Positions 47,997 through 56,612 are shown, counted from the first letter of the stretch. The stretch is 64,000 nucleotides of DNA from Streptomyces aureoverticillatus (GCF_014649395.1 NZ_BMSY01000011.1:124001-188000); one strand, 5' to 3'. The notes: generated by a model not told the origin, from the sequence alone. Made by a program: numbers and translations.

Positions 47997-50488
47997 CCGC
48001 GCGCCTCCTTCACATGAAAGGCACCGGACAGCAGCAACTCACATGACGACACCCCGACTTGAACCGTCCGCCGCCCCGTGCCGAGCACCCAGTCGTGCCG
48101 CCGCGCGTCCCACAGCGACAGCGTCCGCGCCGCGACCCGCACGGTGACCCGCCGCTCCTCCCCCGCCCGCAGCGCGACCCGCCGATAGCCGCCGAGCACG
48201 CGCACCGCCTGCTCAAGCCGCACGTCCGGCGAGGCCCCGACGTACACCTGGGCCACGGTGATCCCGTCGCGCCGCCCCGTGTTGCGCACCCGGAAGCTCA
48301 CGTCCACCCCGCCGCCGCGACCCGCCGGACGCGTCGTCAGATCCCGGTAGGCGAAGGTGGTGTACGAAAGTCCGTGCCCGAACGGGAACAGCGGCCGCAC
48401 ACCCTCCGCGTCGTGCCAGCGATGGCCGACGTGGATGCCCTCCGAGTACTCCTCGACGCCGTCGACACCCGGATAGCGGCGCGGGTCGCCCGCCGTCGGA
48501 TGCCGGTCGTCGTCGACGGGGAAGGTCTGCGTGAGCCGGCCGCCCGGATCGCAGTCGCCGAACAGGACGGCGGCGGTGGCGGCCGCGCCCTCCTGCCCCG
48601 GGTAGTACATCTGCAGGACGGCGGCGGTGCGCTCCAGCCAGGGCATCGAGGTGGCCGACGACGTGTTGAGGACGACGGTGGTCCGGGGGTTGGCGGCCGT
48701 CACCGCCTCGATCAGGGCCTCCTGGTGGCCGGGCAGGGCGACGGTCGTGCGGTCCTGGCCCTCGGTGGCGTCCTCGTACGCGAACAGCACGACGGCGTGC
48801 GCGGACCGGGCCGCGCGCACCGCGTCGGCGACGTCCCGCGCGCGAGTCGCGGAGGTGACCCGGCGGAGCCGGAACGCCTGCCCCTTCGCCCCACCCTTCG
48901 CGGAGATCTCGAGCCGGTGCCCGCCACGCGTCAGCAGCACCGCCTTCCTGCGCACGAAGAGGCCGTCGGGCGCGGTCGACACCAGCCCGCCGGTGAAGTA
49001 CTCGCCGAAGCCCGGCGCGGGCGGGAACAGCTCCACGCCGTCGAGCCGCACGGTCGGCCGCGCGCCGGAGTAATGGATGACGAACGTCCACTCGTCCGCC
49101 GCGTCGGCGGTGAGGGTGCCTTCGTACGTCCACTCCTCGCCCGCGCCGACGCGTTGCCCCTCCGGGTCGAAACCGTCGGGCGAGAGCGCACCGCGGGGAA
49201 TCGCCTTGCCGAACAGGTCCTCGCCGAGCGCGTAGCGGACGCGGGCGCCGTGCCCCGCACGGGACTTGATGGCCTCCAACGGGCTCACGGCCCGGTCCGG
49301 GATGACATGCGCGCTGCCGCCGCCGCTGACGAACGGCAGCGAGCCGGTCGGGCCGATCACGGCGAGGGAGCGGGCGGCGCGGCCGGTCAGCGGCAGCGCG
49401 CCGCGCCGGTTGCGCAGCAGCGTGGCGCCGGCCTTGGCGACCTCAAGAGCGACCGCCGCACCGGCCCCGGGGTCCCGGTCCGGGCGCGGCGGCGCGCTCC
49501 CGTCGAGCAGCCCGAACCGGTCGAGCACACCGAGCAGCCGCCGCACCGACCGGTCCACGTGCGCCTCGGGCACTCCGCCACCCTCGACGGCCCGCTTCAG
49601 CGCCGCGCCGAAGTACGTGCCGTCCGGCATCTCCATGTCCAGGCCCGCGCCGATCGCGGCGGCCGTCGAATGGGCCGCGAACCAGTCGGTCATCACCCAC
49701 CCGTCGAACCCCCACCGCTCGCGCAGCACCTCGTCGAGCAGCTCCTTGTTCTCGCACGCGAAGGCTCCGTCGACCTTGTTGTACGCCCCCATGACCGAGC
49801 CCACGCCGGCGGCGACCGCGGCCTCGAAGCCGCGCAGCTCCGTCTCGTGCATGGTCCGCTCGTCGACCCGCACGTCGATGGACATGCGGTCCTTCTCCTG
49901 GTTGTTCATCGCGAAGTGCTTGACCGTCGCGATGAGGCCCTCCTCTTGGATGCCCCTGATCTCCTGGGCGACCAGGTCGGCGGAGAGGAGCGGGTCCTCG
50001 CCGAACGTCTCGAAGTTCCGGCCCGCGTACGGGGTGCGGATGAGGTTGACCATCGGCGAGAGCAGGACGTCCTGGCCGAGCGCCCGCCCCTCGCGCCCGA
50101 TCACCCGCCCGTAGCGGCGGGCCAGTTCGGGGTCGAAGGCGGCGGCGAGCAGCACGGGGGCGGGCAGCGCGGTGGCGTGCGCCGTGACGCGTACGCCCGC
50201 GGGGCCGTCCGCGAGCCGCAGCTCCGGAATGCCGAGCCGCGGCACGCCCGGTACGTATCCGGCCTGCCCGAGCCCCTTCGGGTCGTTCGCGCCGTGCAGC
50301 AGGGAGATCTTCTCGTCGAGCGTGAGCCTGCGGACCAGCGACTCGACGCGGGGCCCGGCCGCCGGGCCCTGGCGGCGGTGCGCGGTCGCGTGCGCGGGGA
50401 CCGGAAGGCCGGAGGTGGCCGCGGCGGCCACCGCGGCCGCCCCTCCCATCAGCCGCAGGGTGGTACGTCGGGACACGGTGTCGGACAT
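47993..50488 (-). CDS. Tat-exported GH3 beta-glucosidase with PA14 domain
   Basis: The 831-residue protein begins with a twin-Arg signal (SRRTTLRLMGGAAAVAAAA). Next comes the GH3 barrel (LTLDEKISLLHG, VNLIRTPYAGRNFETFGEDP, KHFAMNNQEKDR) with the nucleophile Asp in GFDGWVMTDWFA. The second GH3 domain is interrupted by a PA14-like domain (about residues 405-545, EEWTYEGTLTADAADEWTFV), and an FnIII-like domain closes the chain (VDVSFRVRNTGRRDG). The layout is that of PA14-containing beta-glucosidases acting on plant or fungal glycosides. It is preceded by a near-consensus promoter. Confidence 0.92.
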   Translation of the reverse strand: MSDTVSRRTTLRLMGGAAAVAAAATSGLPVPAHATAHRRQGPAAGPRVESLVRRLTLDEKISLLHGANDPKGLGQAGYVPGVPRLGIPELRLADGPAGVRVTAHATALPAPVLLAAAFDPELARRYGRVIGREGRALGQDVLLSPMVNLIRTPYAGRNFETFGEDPLLSADLVAQEIRGIQEEGLIATVKHFAMNNQEKDRMSIDVRVDERTMHETELRGFEAAVAAGVGSVMGAYNKVDGAFACENKELLDEVLRERWGFDGWVMTDWFAAHSTAAAIGAGLDMEMPDGTYFGAALKRAVEGGGVPEAHVDRSVRRLLGVLDRFGLLDGSAPPRPDRDPGAGAAVALEVAKAGATLLRNRRGALPLTGRAARSLAVIGPTGSLPFVSGGGSAHVIPDRAVSPLEAIKSRAGHGARVRYALGEDLFGKAIPRGALSPDGFDPEGQRVGAGEEWTYEGTLTADAADEWTFVIHYSGARPTVRLDGVELFPPAPGFGEYFTGGLVSTAPDGLFVRRKAVLLTRGGHRLEISAKGGAKGQAFRLRRVTSATRARDVADAVRAARSAHAVVLFAYEDATEGQDRTTVALPGHQEALIEAVTAANPRTTVVLNTSSATSMPWLERTAAVLQMYYPGQEGAAATAAVLFGDCDPGGRLTQTFPVDDDRHPTAGDPRRYPGVDGVEEYSEGIHVGHRWHDAEGVRPLFPFGHGLSYTTFAYRDLTTRPAGRGGGVDVSFRVRNTGRRDGITVAQVYVGASPDVRLEQAVRVLGGYRRVALRAGEERRVTVRVAARTLSLWDARRHDWVLGTGRRTVQVGVSSCELLLSGAFHVKEARG

Positions 50489-50624
50489 GGGCCGTCACTT
50501 CCTTCGGTTCCTTCGGTGCGCGAATGATGTACACGTGCCAGTTGCGGGCAGGCCTTCGGGCCTTGAACGAACGCTGCGAAGAAGTGGAGTGGACGCACCG
50601 TGGGACACCACCGGTGCGGCGGGA

Positions 50625-50653
50625 AAACTATGACCGACGGTGACTCGTGTCAA
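50625..50653 (-). promoter_or_regulatory. SigA-type promoter of the GH3-esterase operon
   Basis: On the minus strand TTGACA (50653-50648) and TAGTTT (50630-50625) are separated by 17 bases, matching the HrdB consensus well. Transcription would start near 50617, giving a leader of about 130 bases before the GH3 ATG. Confidence 0.7.
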
Positions 50654-50702
50654 CGATCTGAGCAAAACCCTTGAACACAAAGCCGATTCGACGGGGCGAG
50701 CG

Positions 50703-51161
50703 TCAGCCTCCCGTGGAGGCACACTCGCCGCTGTCGCCGCCGCTGCGGCACCCGGCCTGTTCCGGCCAGGTGGGGGCGGGGGCCGGCTGCGACCGCCGGT
50801 CCTCCCGCTCCTGGTACTCCATGCCGCCCAGCACGGCGACGGTGACCAGCGCCGCCATGACGGCCTGCGTCCACAGGGTCACGACGGCGTGCATGCGCCG
50901 GGCGGCGACGACGGCGAGAACGGCGAAGAGCCCGACGGCCCCGGTGGCGATCAGATAGCCACCGAGGCGGTCGGGCTCGGGGTCGGCCGCGGGGTCGAAG
51001 GTGATCCAGGAAGCGACCCACAGCGCGAACACCACGGCAAGGACGAGCCCTTCCATCAGGAAGAGCCCCACGGCCGTGGCGACGTCCGGGCCGAGGTCGG
51101 CACGGGAGTCGGCGGAGGCATCGAAGGCGGGAGGCGCGGACGGCAGACCACTCGGGCTCAT
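50703..51161 (-). CDS. small membrane protein with three or four helices
   Basis: The 152-residue protein has hydrophobic helices at about 30-50 (AVGLFLMEGLVLAVVFALWV), 66-86 (GGYLIATGAVGLFAVLAVVA) and 90-112 (AVVTLWTQAVMAALVTVAVL), then a tail with two Cys residues. This suggests a small Streptomyces DUF membrane protein; I am not sure of the number. The thioesterase gene upstream on the same strand is separated from it by a long palindrome, so it has its own promoter. Function is unknown. Confidence 0.7.
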   Translation of the reverse strand: MSPSGLPSAPPAFDASADSRADLGPDVATAVGLFLMEGLVLAVVFALWVASWITFDPAADPEPDRLGGYLIATGAVGLFAVLAVVAARRMHAVVTLWTQAVMAALVTVAVLGGMEYQEREDRRSQPAPAPTWPEQAGCRSGGDSGECASTGG

Positions 51162-51186
51162 GCCGCCATACTCACCGCGAACGCCG

Positions 51187-51220
51187 CGGGCCGCCTGAGT
51201 ACGCGTACTCAGGCGGCCCG
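51187..51220. terminator. 34-bp perfect palindrome downstream of the thioesterase gene
   Basis: The two 17-base arms are exact complements centred on ACGCGT; the left arm is CGGGCCGCCTGAGTACG. As RNA it would fold into a long hairpin, a likely terminator for the minus-strand thioesterase gene. Next to it (51221-51244) lie tandem copies of CAACTGCTT. Confidence 0.65.
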
Positions 51221-51250
51221 CAACTGCTTCAACTGCTTCAACTGACCGGA

Positions 51251-51709
51251 CTACTTCGGGTCGTTGGGCCGAAGGGTCCACACGACGGTCATCTCGCCGG
51301 TCACCGCGCCGTCCTCGCGCGTGATGGCGATGGCGACGGGGAACTCCGGGCGCTGCCCCGCGTCGAGCTCGGCGACCACGTCGGCGACGGGCCTGCCGAG
51401 CGTGGCGGTGGCCTTCACCGTCCCCATCGCGAGCTTCTTGTACGCGATGTCGGCACGCACCGCGAGCGGCACGGCCCGCGCCAGCTCCGCACCGAAGGCC
51501 GCGAGCACGATGGCGCCGCTCGCGGACTCCCCCAGCGTGAACATGGCTCCGGCGTGCGGGCCGCCCACGTGGTTGTGGTACTCCCCCTGATCGGGCAGGA
51601 CGACCACGGCCCGCTCGGGCGTGGTCTCCACGAACTCGAGGTTCAGGGTCCGGGCCATCGGCACGGTGGCGGCGAGCATCTCGCCGATCGACATCTGGTC
51701 TGCGCTCAT
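51251..51709 (-). CDS. hotdog-fold thioesterase (DUF4442/PaaI-like)
   Basis: The 152-residue protein has the hotdog fold: LEFVETTPERAVVVLPDQGE, NHVGGPHAGAMFTLGESASG with the central helix, YKKLAMGTVKATATLG and a C-terminal strand EMTVVWTLRPNDPK. It probably cleaves an acyl-CoA thioester; many close relatives are uncharacterised. It is divergent from the first of three paralogous membrane-protein genes. Confidence 0.85.
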   Translation of the reverse strand: MSADQMSIGEMLAATVPMARTLNLEFVETTPERAVVVLPDQGEYHNHVGGPHAGAMFTLGESASGAIVLAAFGAELARAVPLAVRADIAYKKLAMGTVKATATLGRPVADVVAELDAGQRPEFPVAIAITREDGAVTGEMTVVWTLRPNDPK

Positions 51710-51823
51710 ACCGCGATGTTACCCGTCGGTAGCCTCTCCTGCCAGCCCCCGTCGCTCCAGGCACCCCACACCGCCCCACCCCTCCAACTCCCCCCGCTCC
51801 GCCCGGTCATAGGGTGGGCCGCC

Positions 51824-52696
51824 ATGAACCCGCAGGATCAGAACCCGTATCAGCAGCCGGGGTACCAGCAGCCCAATCCCTTTCTGCAACCGCCCGACGG
51901 GGGCGGAAGCGGCCGGAACAGGACCGCCGTCGTCGCCGTGCTCGCGGCGGCCGCGGTCGTCGTCGCCGCGGGCGTCACCGGTTTCGTGATCATGGGCGGC
52001 GACGAGGACGACTCCGCGAAGCCCGACCCGGCCCGGTCGAGCTCGTCACCGACCCCGACGGACCCGGACCGGCGCCGCAAGGACGGCGACCCGAAGCCCA
52101 CGGTCCCGGGCTGGAAGACCGTGGTGAACCCCAAGAGAGGCATCGCGTTCGACGTTCCCCCGCAGTGGTCGCTGAAGTCCTCCCACTGGGTCTCGTGGGT
52201 CACCGACGACTCGGGCCCCGAGGACAACAACCTCGCTGCGATAGCCGCGCCCGCCTACCTCAAGGAGCAGTGGTGCGCCTTCGACGAGGACAAGGACGGC
52301 ACCACCGAGTACGCGCCTCTCGGCGGCGCGGGCACCAGGATCAACAGGGGCGCCAAGAGCACCGAGGACGTCGCGCGTGAGAACGCGACCGCATGGGTGT
52401 ACGGCGGGTACGCGCAGCCGGAGCGGAAGAAGATCAAGGCCGGCGCGGTGGAGTCCTACACCACCAAGTCCGGCATCACGGGCAGCCTCGCGTCGGCCGA
52501 GTCGTCCGGTGTCACCAAGCGGGAGAAATGCGACACGGACGGCAAGGCGACGGTCTTCGCGTTCAAGGACGCCGGGGGCGAATTCGTCTCGTGGACGTTC
52601 CACGGCGCCAAGGACGTGAAAGAGGAGATCCCGGACACGACGGTCCGGAAAATCCTCAGCACGGTACGCGAGTACAGGACGTCGGACGAGAACTGA
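51824..52696 (+). CDS. Pro/Gln-tail membrane protein with exported EF-loop domain, copy 1
   Basis: The 290-residue protein has a short cytoplasmic tail (NPYQQPGYQQPNPFLQPP), one helix at about 33-53 (VVAVLAAAAVVVAAGVTGFV), a charged linker and an exported domain of about 200 residues starting PTVPGWKTVVNP. That domain has the calcium-loop-like FDEDKDG after a conserved Trp-Cys, then YTTKSGITGS and a second conserved Cys in REKCDTDGK. TAGGGT lies eight bases before the ATG, suggesting a leaderless message. Copies 2 and 3 follow on the same strand. Function is unknown. Confidence 0.78.
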   Translation: MNPQDQNPYQQPGYQQPNPFLQPPDGGGSGRNRTAVVAVLAAAAVVVAAGVTGFVIMGGDEDDSAKPDPARSSSSPTPTDPDRRRKDGDPKPTVPGWKTVVNPKRGIAFDVPPQWSLKSSHWVSWVTDDSGPEDNNLAAIAAPAYLKEQWCAFDEDKDGTTEYAPLGGAGTRINRGAKSTEDVARENATAWVYGGYAQPERKKIKAGAVESYTTKSGITGSLASAESSGVTKREKCDTDGKATVFAFKDAGGEFVSWTFHGAKDVKEEIPDTTVRKILSTVREYRTSDEN

Positions 52697-52753
52697 CGGC
52701 CTCCAGAGGGGCGTTGTGATCACCTCCGGGCAGCCCCCGTATGGTTGTCGGCC

Positions 52754-53851
52754 ATGTGGCCAGGACAGCAGCCGCCCGGGGGCGAGCAGAACCCGCAGGA
52801 CCAGGGCGCCAACCCGTACCAGCAGCCCGGGTACCAGCAGCCGAATCCCTATCAGCAGGCCGGACATCACCAGGCAGGACACCAGCAGGCCGGATACCCG
52901 CAGCCGGGATACCAGCAGGGCGGGCACCAGCAGCAGGGCGGGCACCCGCAGCCCAACCCGTACCAGCAGCCGACCGCTGTCGGTCAGCAGGGGCAGTGGA
53001 GCGGCGCACCGACGCCCCCGGGCGCGCCCCAGCCGTCGGGGGGAAGTGGCGGCGGGAACAGGACCAAGGTCATCGCCATCGCCACCGCGGCCGCCGTGGT
53101 CGTGGCCGCGGGTGTCACCGGCTTCCTGATACTCGGCGGCGACAAGGACGACAAGGCGGACAAGGGCGGCAAGGCCGGTTCCTCGGAGCAGGCGTCCGAA
53201 AAGCCGTCGGCCCCGTCGGACGGCGACAACGGCCGGGGCACGGACGGCGGGCCGAAGCCGACCGTCCCGGGCTGGCAGGTCGTGGTGAACCCCAAGTGGG
53301 GCACCGCCTTCGACGTACCGCCCGACTGGCAGGTGGAGGGGCCGGGCCGGGCCATCAACTTCGAGGACCACAAGACGGGCAAGCCGCTCACGACGATGGG
53401 CTCACCTGCCGTCCTCAAGCCGAAGTGGTGCACCTCCGACGAGGACAAGGACGGCCGGTCCGAGGACGTCGAGCTGAGCGCGGCGGGCACCAAGGGCGCG
53501 CGGGGCGGCAAGAACACCGACGAGGTCGCGGTGAACACCGTCGGCTGGTGGATCTACGGCGCCTACACGCAGCCGGACAAGAAGAGCATGACGTACGACG
53601 AGAAGGCGAAGCCCTACACCACCAAGTCGGGCGTCAAGGGCAGCATCGCCTGGGGCCGTTCGACGAACACGCCGCAGAAGGGCAAGTGCGCCTCGGACGG
53701 CAAGGCGATCACCTTCGGCTTCAAGAACTCCGAGGGCGACTTCGTGTCCTGGAGCCTGTACGGCGCCAGGGACGTCAAGGAAGAGGTCCCGGACGCGACG
53801 ATCATGAAGATCCTCGCCACGGTGCGGCTGTACGGCGAGCCCACGGGCTGA
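52754..53851 (+). CDS. Pro/Gln-tail membrane protein with exported EF-loop domain, copy 2
   Basis: The 365-residue paralog has a longer tail with repeated YQQPGYQQ/HQQAGHQQ units (about 85 residues), one helix near 103-125 (VIAIATAAAVVVAAGVTGFL), then the domain from PTVPGWQVVVNPKWGTAFDV. It contains WCTSDEDKDGRSED, with Asp at positions 1, 3 and 5 of an EF-type loop and Glu at 12. The second Cys is in KGKCASDGK. TATGGT lies eight bases before the ATG. Its first 65 bp are nearly identical to those of copy 3, so the two arose recently or are being homogenised. Confidence 0.8.
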   Translation: MWPGQQPPGGEQNPQDQGANPYQQPGYQQPNPYQQAGHHQAGHQQAGYPQPGYQQGGHQQQGGHPQPNPYQQPTAVGQQGQWSGAPTPPGAPQPSGGSGGGNRTKVIAIATAAAVVVAAGVTGFLILGGDKDDKADKGGKAGSSEQASEKPSAPSDGDNGRGTDGGPKPTVPGWQVVVNPKWGTAFDVPPDWQVEGPGRAINFEDHKTGKPLTTMGSPAVLKPKWCTSDEDKDGRSEDVELSAAGTKGARGGKNTDEVAVNTVGWWIYGAYTQPDKKSMTYDEKAKPYTTKSGVKGSIAWGRSTNTPQKGKCASDGKAITFGFKNSEGDFVSWSLYGARDVKEEVPDATIMKILATVRLYGEPTG

Positions 53852-54068
53852 CGGCGGCGCGCCCCACGGGGCGACGGGCCGCGGAGCATCGGGCCGCGGG
53901 GCGACGGGCCGAGGGCTCAGGGAGGGAGGGGGCGCACCCCCGCCCCCGCACCACCCACCCCACTTCTTCACCACTTCGTCACTGCTTCGTCCGCCCCCTG
54001 CCCCGGAGCCCGTCCGGCTGGTGACCGGGCGTGGCACCCGATCCCCCGCCCCTCTATGGTTACTGGCC

Positions 54069-55187
54069 ATGTGGCCAGAACAGCAGCCGCCCGGGGGCGA
54101 GCAGAACCCGCAGGACCAGGGTGCGAACCCGTATCAGCAGCCCGGGTACCAGCAGCCGAATCCGTACCAGCAGCCGGGATACCAGCAGCAGCCGGGATAC
54201 CAGCAGCCCAACCCGTACCAGCAGCCGCCCACCGGGCAGCCCCCCGTGGGCCAGCCCCAGCCGGGGCAGCCGACGGGCGGGCAGCCGCAGTGGGGCGCGC
54301 CCACGTTCCCGATGGGTACGCCCCAGGCCGGCGGGGGCGACCCCAGCGGCGGCGGGAACGGCGGCGGCAACAAGACGAAGATCACGGCCATCGTCGCGGC
54401 CGCGGCCGTGGTCGTGGCCGCGGGCGTCACCGGCTTCCTGGTCCTCGGCAATGACGGCGACGACAAGGACGGCAAGTCCGACCAGGCCAACACCAAGCCG
54501 TCCAAGTCGGTCTCCAAGAAGCCGACCGCGAAGCCGTCGGAGGACGACAACCCGCGCGGCACCGACGGCGACCCCAAGCCGACCGTCCCCGGCTGGCAGG
54601 TCGTCGTGAACCCCAAGTGGGGCACGGCCTTCGACGTACCAGCGGACTGGGTGGTGAAGTCCCCGGACACGATCATCGGCTTCGAGGACAAGAAGGGCGA
54701 CGGCACCAAGCCGCTCATCGTCATGTCCGCGCCCGCCGTCTTCAAGGAGAAGTGGTGCTCGTCCGACGACGACAAGGACGGGCAGATGGACGACACCTCG
54801 CTCGCCACCGTCGGCACCAAGGGCCAGAACGGCGCCAAGAACACCAAGGACGTCGCCCGCAACGACTCGGCGTGGTGGGTCTTCGGCGGCTACACCGGCC
54901 AGGCGAAGGCCGACAAGAAGAAGATCAAGATCGGCAAGATCGAGTCGTACACCACAAAGTCCGGCATCAAGGGCAGCGTCACGACGTCCACGACGTCGGG
55001 TGCCAAGGGCTCGGACAAGTGCGACTCCGAGGGCAAGGCGACGACGTTCGCGTTCAAGAACGCGGCGGGCGACTACGTGGCGTGGACGCTGTACGGCGCC
55101 AAGGGCGTGAAGGAAGAGGTCTCCGACGCCCAGGTGCAGAAGATCCTCGCCACGGTGCGGCTGCACGGGGACCCCGAGGAGTCGTGA
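54069..55187 (+). CDS. Pro/Gln-tail membrane protein with exported EF-loop domain, copy 3
   Basis: The 372-residue paralog has a Pro/Gln/Gly-rich tail of about 95 residues, one helix near 113-135 (ITAIVAAAAVVVAAGVTGFL), and the domain PTVPGWQVVVNPKWGTAFDV. It shows WCSSDDDKDGQMDD, GAKNTKDVARN, YTTKSGIKGS and the second Cys in SDKCDSEGK. TATGGT lies eight bases before the ATG, as in copy 2. It is preceded by a 217-bp gap with repeated CGACGGGCCG units. It may bind calcium at the cell surface; no function is known to me. Confidence 0.8.
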   Translation: MWPEQQPPGGEQNPQDQGANPYQQPGYQQPNPYQQPGYQQQPGYQQPNPYQQPPTGQPPVGQPQPGQPTGGQPQWGAPTFPMGTPQAGGGDPSGGGNGGGNKTKITAIVAAAAVVVAAGVTGFLVLGNDGDDKDGKSDQANTKPSKSVSKKPTAKPSEDDNPRGTDGDPKPTVPGWQVVVNPKWGTAFDVPADWVVKSPDTIIGFEDKKGDGTKPLIVMSAPAVFKEKWCSSDDDKDGQMDDTSLATVGTKGQNGAKNTKDVARNDSAWWVFGGYTGQAKADKKKIKIGKIESYTTKSGIKGSVTTSTTSGAKGSDKCDSEGKATTFAFKNAAGDYVAWTLYGAKGVKEEVSDAQVQKILATVRLHGDPEES

Positions 55188-55301
55188 TGTCGGCGCTCAC
55201 CACCGGGATTTCCTGAGTCGTGAGCCGGTTCTCCCCAGTCGCCGTTCCGCGGCCGGGGAAACCATTTGGCAAGGCGGCCGCGCGGCGGCGATAGTCCCGT
55301 G

Positions 55302-56591
55302 GTGATCTCTCCCGCCGCCTCCCGCCGCCCCTCCTGGGCCGGGCGCAACTACACGCTTCTCACCGCCGCCGCGATCATCACGAACCTGGGTGGCCACGGT
55401 GCGCTGATCGCGGCGGCGTTCGCCGTGCTCGACGCCGGCGGGGACGGCGGTGACGTGGGGCTCGTCGCGGCGGCCCGCACGCTGCCGCTCGTGCTGTTCC
55501 TGCTCATCGGTGGCGCGGTGGCCGACCGGCTGCCGCGCCACCGCGTCATGGTCGCCGCCAACACCCTCAACTGCGTCTCGCAGGCCGCCTTCGCGGCCGT
55601 CGTGCTCGCCGGCGATCCGCAGCTGTGGCAGATGATGCTGCTCACCGCGCTCGGCGGCACCGGCCAGGCGTTCTTCGGTCCCGCCTCGGAGGGCATGCTC
55701 CTGTCGTCCGTCAGCGGCGAGCAGGCCAGTCGCGCCTTCGCCCTCTACCGGATGGCGATGCAGGGCGCGGGCCTGGGCGGCGCCGCGCTCGGCGGCCTGC
55801 TGGTCGCGGTGATCGGGCCCGGCTGGGTGCTCGCCGTGGACGCGGTGGCCTTCGCGCTCGCGGGTGCGCTTCGGGCCTTCCTCGACGTCGGCCACATACC
55901 GGAGCGCGAACCCGGCGGCGGGCTGCTCGCCGATCTGCGCGACGGCTGGCGGGAGTTCACCGGGCGGGCCTGGCTCTGGTCGATCGTGGCGCAGTTCTCG
56001 GTCGTCGTGGCGGTCGTCGGCGCGGCCGAGTCGGTGTTCGGGCCGCTGGTCGCCGAGGACGAGCTGGGCGGCGCCGGGCCCTGGGGCCTCGCGCTCGGGG
56101 CCTTCGGCGCGGGCACCGTGGGCGGCGCGCTCCTGATGATGCGCTGGAAGCCGCGGCGGCTCCTCCTCGCCGGTACGTTGTGCGTCTTCCCGCTCGCCGC
56201 GCCGTCCGCGGCACTCGCGGTGCCGCTGCCGGTGGCCGGGCTCGCCGCGGTGATGTTCGTCAGCGGCCTCGCCATCGAGGTGTTCGGCGTCTCCTGGATG
56301 ACGGCCATGCACCAGGAGATCCCGGAGGAGAAGCTGTCGCGCGTCGCCGCGTACGACTGGTTCGGTTCCATCGCGATGGTGCCGCTCGCGACGGCGCTCG
56401 CGGGCCCCGCCGAGGAGACCTTCGGCCGGTCGGCCTCGCTGTGGGGCTGTGCCGTGCTGGTGGTCGTGGTGACGGCGGCGGTGCTGCTCGTCCCGGACGT
56501 ACGGAATCTCACGCGGCGTACGAAGGAAGTCATGGCCTCGCGGGAGCAGGGAGACGCGGGTGCCGAGGAGTTCGCGCGGGCCGATCAGTAG
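55302..56591 (+). CDS. MFS transporter
   Basis: The 429-residue permease has 11 or 12 helices and the MFS loop motif GGAVADRLPRHRVMV after helix 2, with FALYRMAMQGAGLGGAALGG and a second-half loop MMRWKPRRLLLAG. It resembles macrolide-efflux/enterobactin-exporter-like MFS proteins (LmrP/MefA group). GTG at 55302 or 55299 are the likely starts, close to a TAGTCC box. Its last 5 bases and stop lie in the first copy of a 16-bp tandem duplication, with the convergent propeller gene ending in the second copy. Confidence 0.87.
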   Translation: MISPAASRRPSWAGRNYTLLTAAAIITNLGGHGALIAAAFAVLDAGGDGGDVGLVAAARTLPLVLFLLIGGAVADRLPRHRVMVAANTLNCVSQAAFAAVVLAGDPQLWQMMLLTALGGTGQAFFGPASEGMLLSSVSGEQASRAFALYRMAMQGAGLGGAALGGLLVAVIGPGWVLAVDAVAFALAGALRAFLDVGHIPEREPGGGLLADLRDGWREFTGRAWLWSIVAQFSVVVAVVGAAESVFGPLVAEDELGGAGPWGLALGAFGAGTVGGALLMMRWKPRRLLLAGTLCVFPLAAPSAALAVPLPVAGLAAVMFVSGLAIEVFGVSWMTAMHQEIPEEKLSRVAAYDWFGSIAMVPLATALAGPAEETFGRSASLWGCAVLVVVVTAAVLLVPDVRNLTRRTKEVMASREQGDAGAEEFARADQ

Positions 56592-56612
56592 AAGTGCCGA
56601 TCAGTAGAAGTG
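56581..56612. repeat. 16-bp tandem duplication across convergent stop codons
   Basis: CCGATCAGTAGAAGTG occurs twice head to tail (56581-56596, 56597-56612). The first copy holds the MFS stop TAG; the second holds the propeller gene's last codons (His-Phe-Tyr-stop). With a single copy the two genes would overlap by 7 bp; with two they are 9 bp apart. Confidence 0.85.

Noticed and set aside
48059..50527. Long plus-strand open frame opposite the GH3 gene
   Set aside because: GH3, PA14 and Tat motifs on the minus strand account for the whole region.
50489..50702. CebR-type operator (TGGGAGCGCTCCCA) before the GH3 gene
   Set aside because: I read the region on both strands and found no such palindrome; only the promoter boxes are clear.
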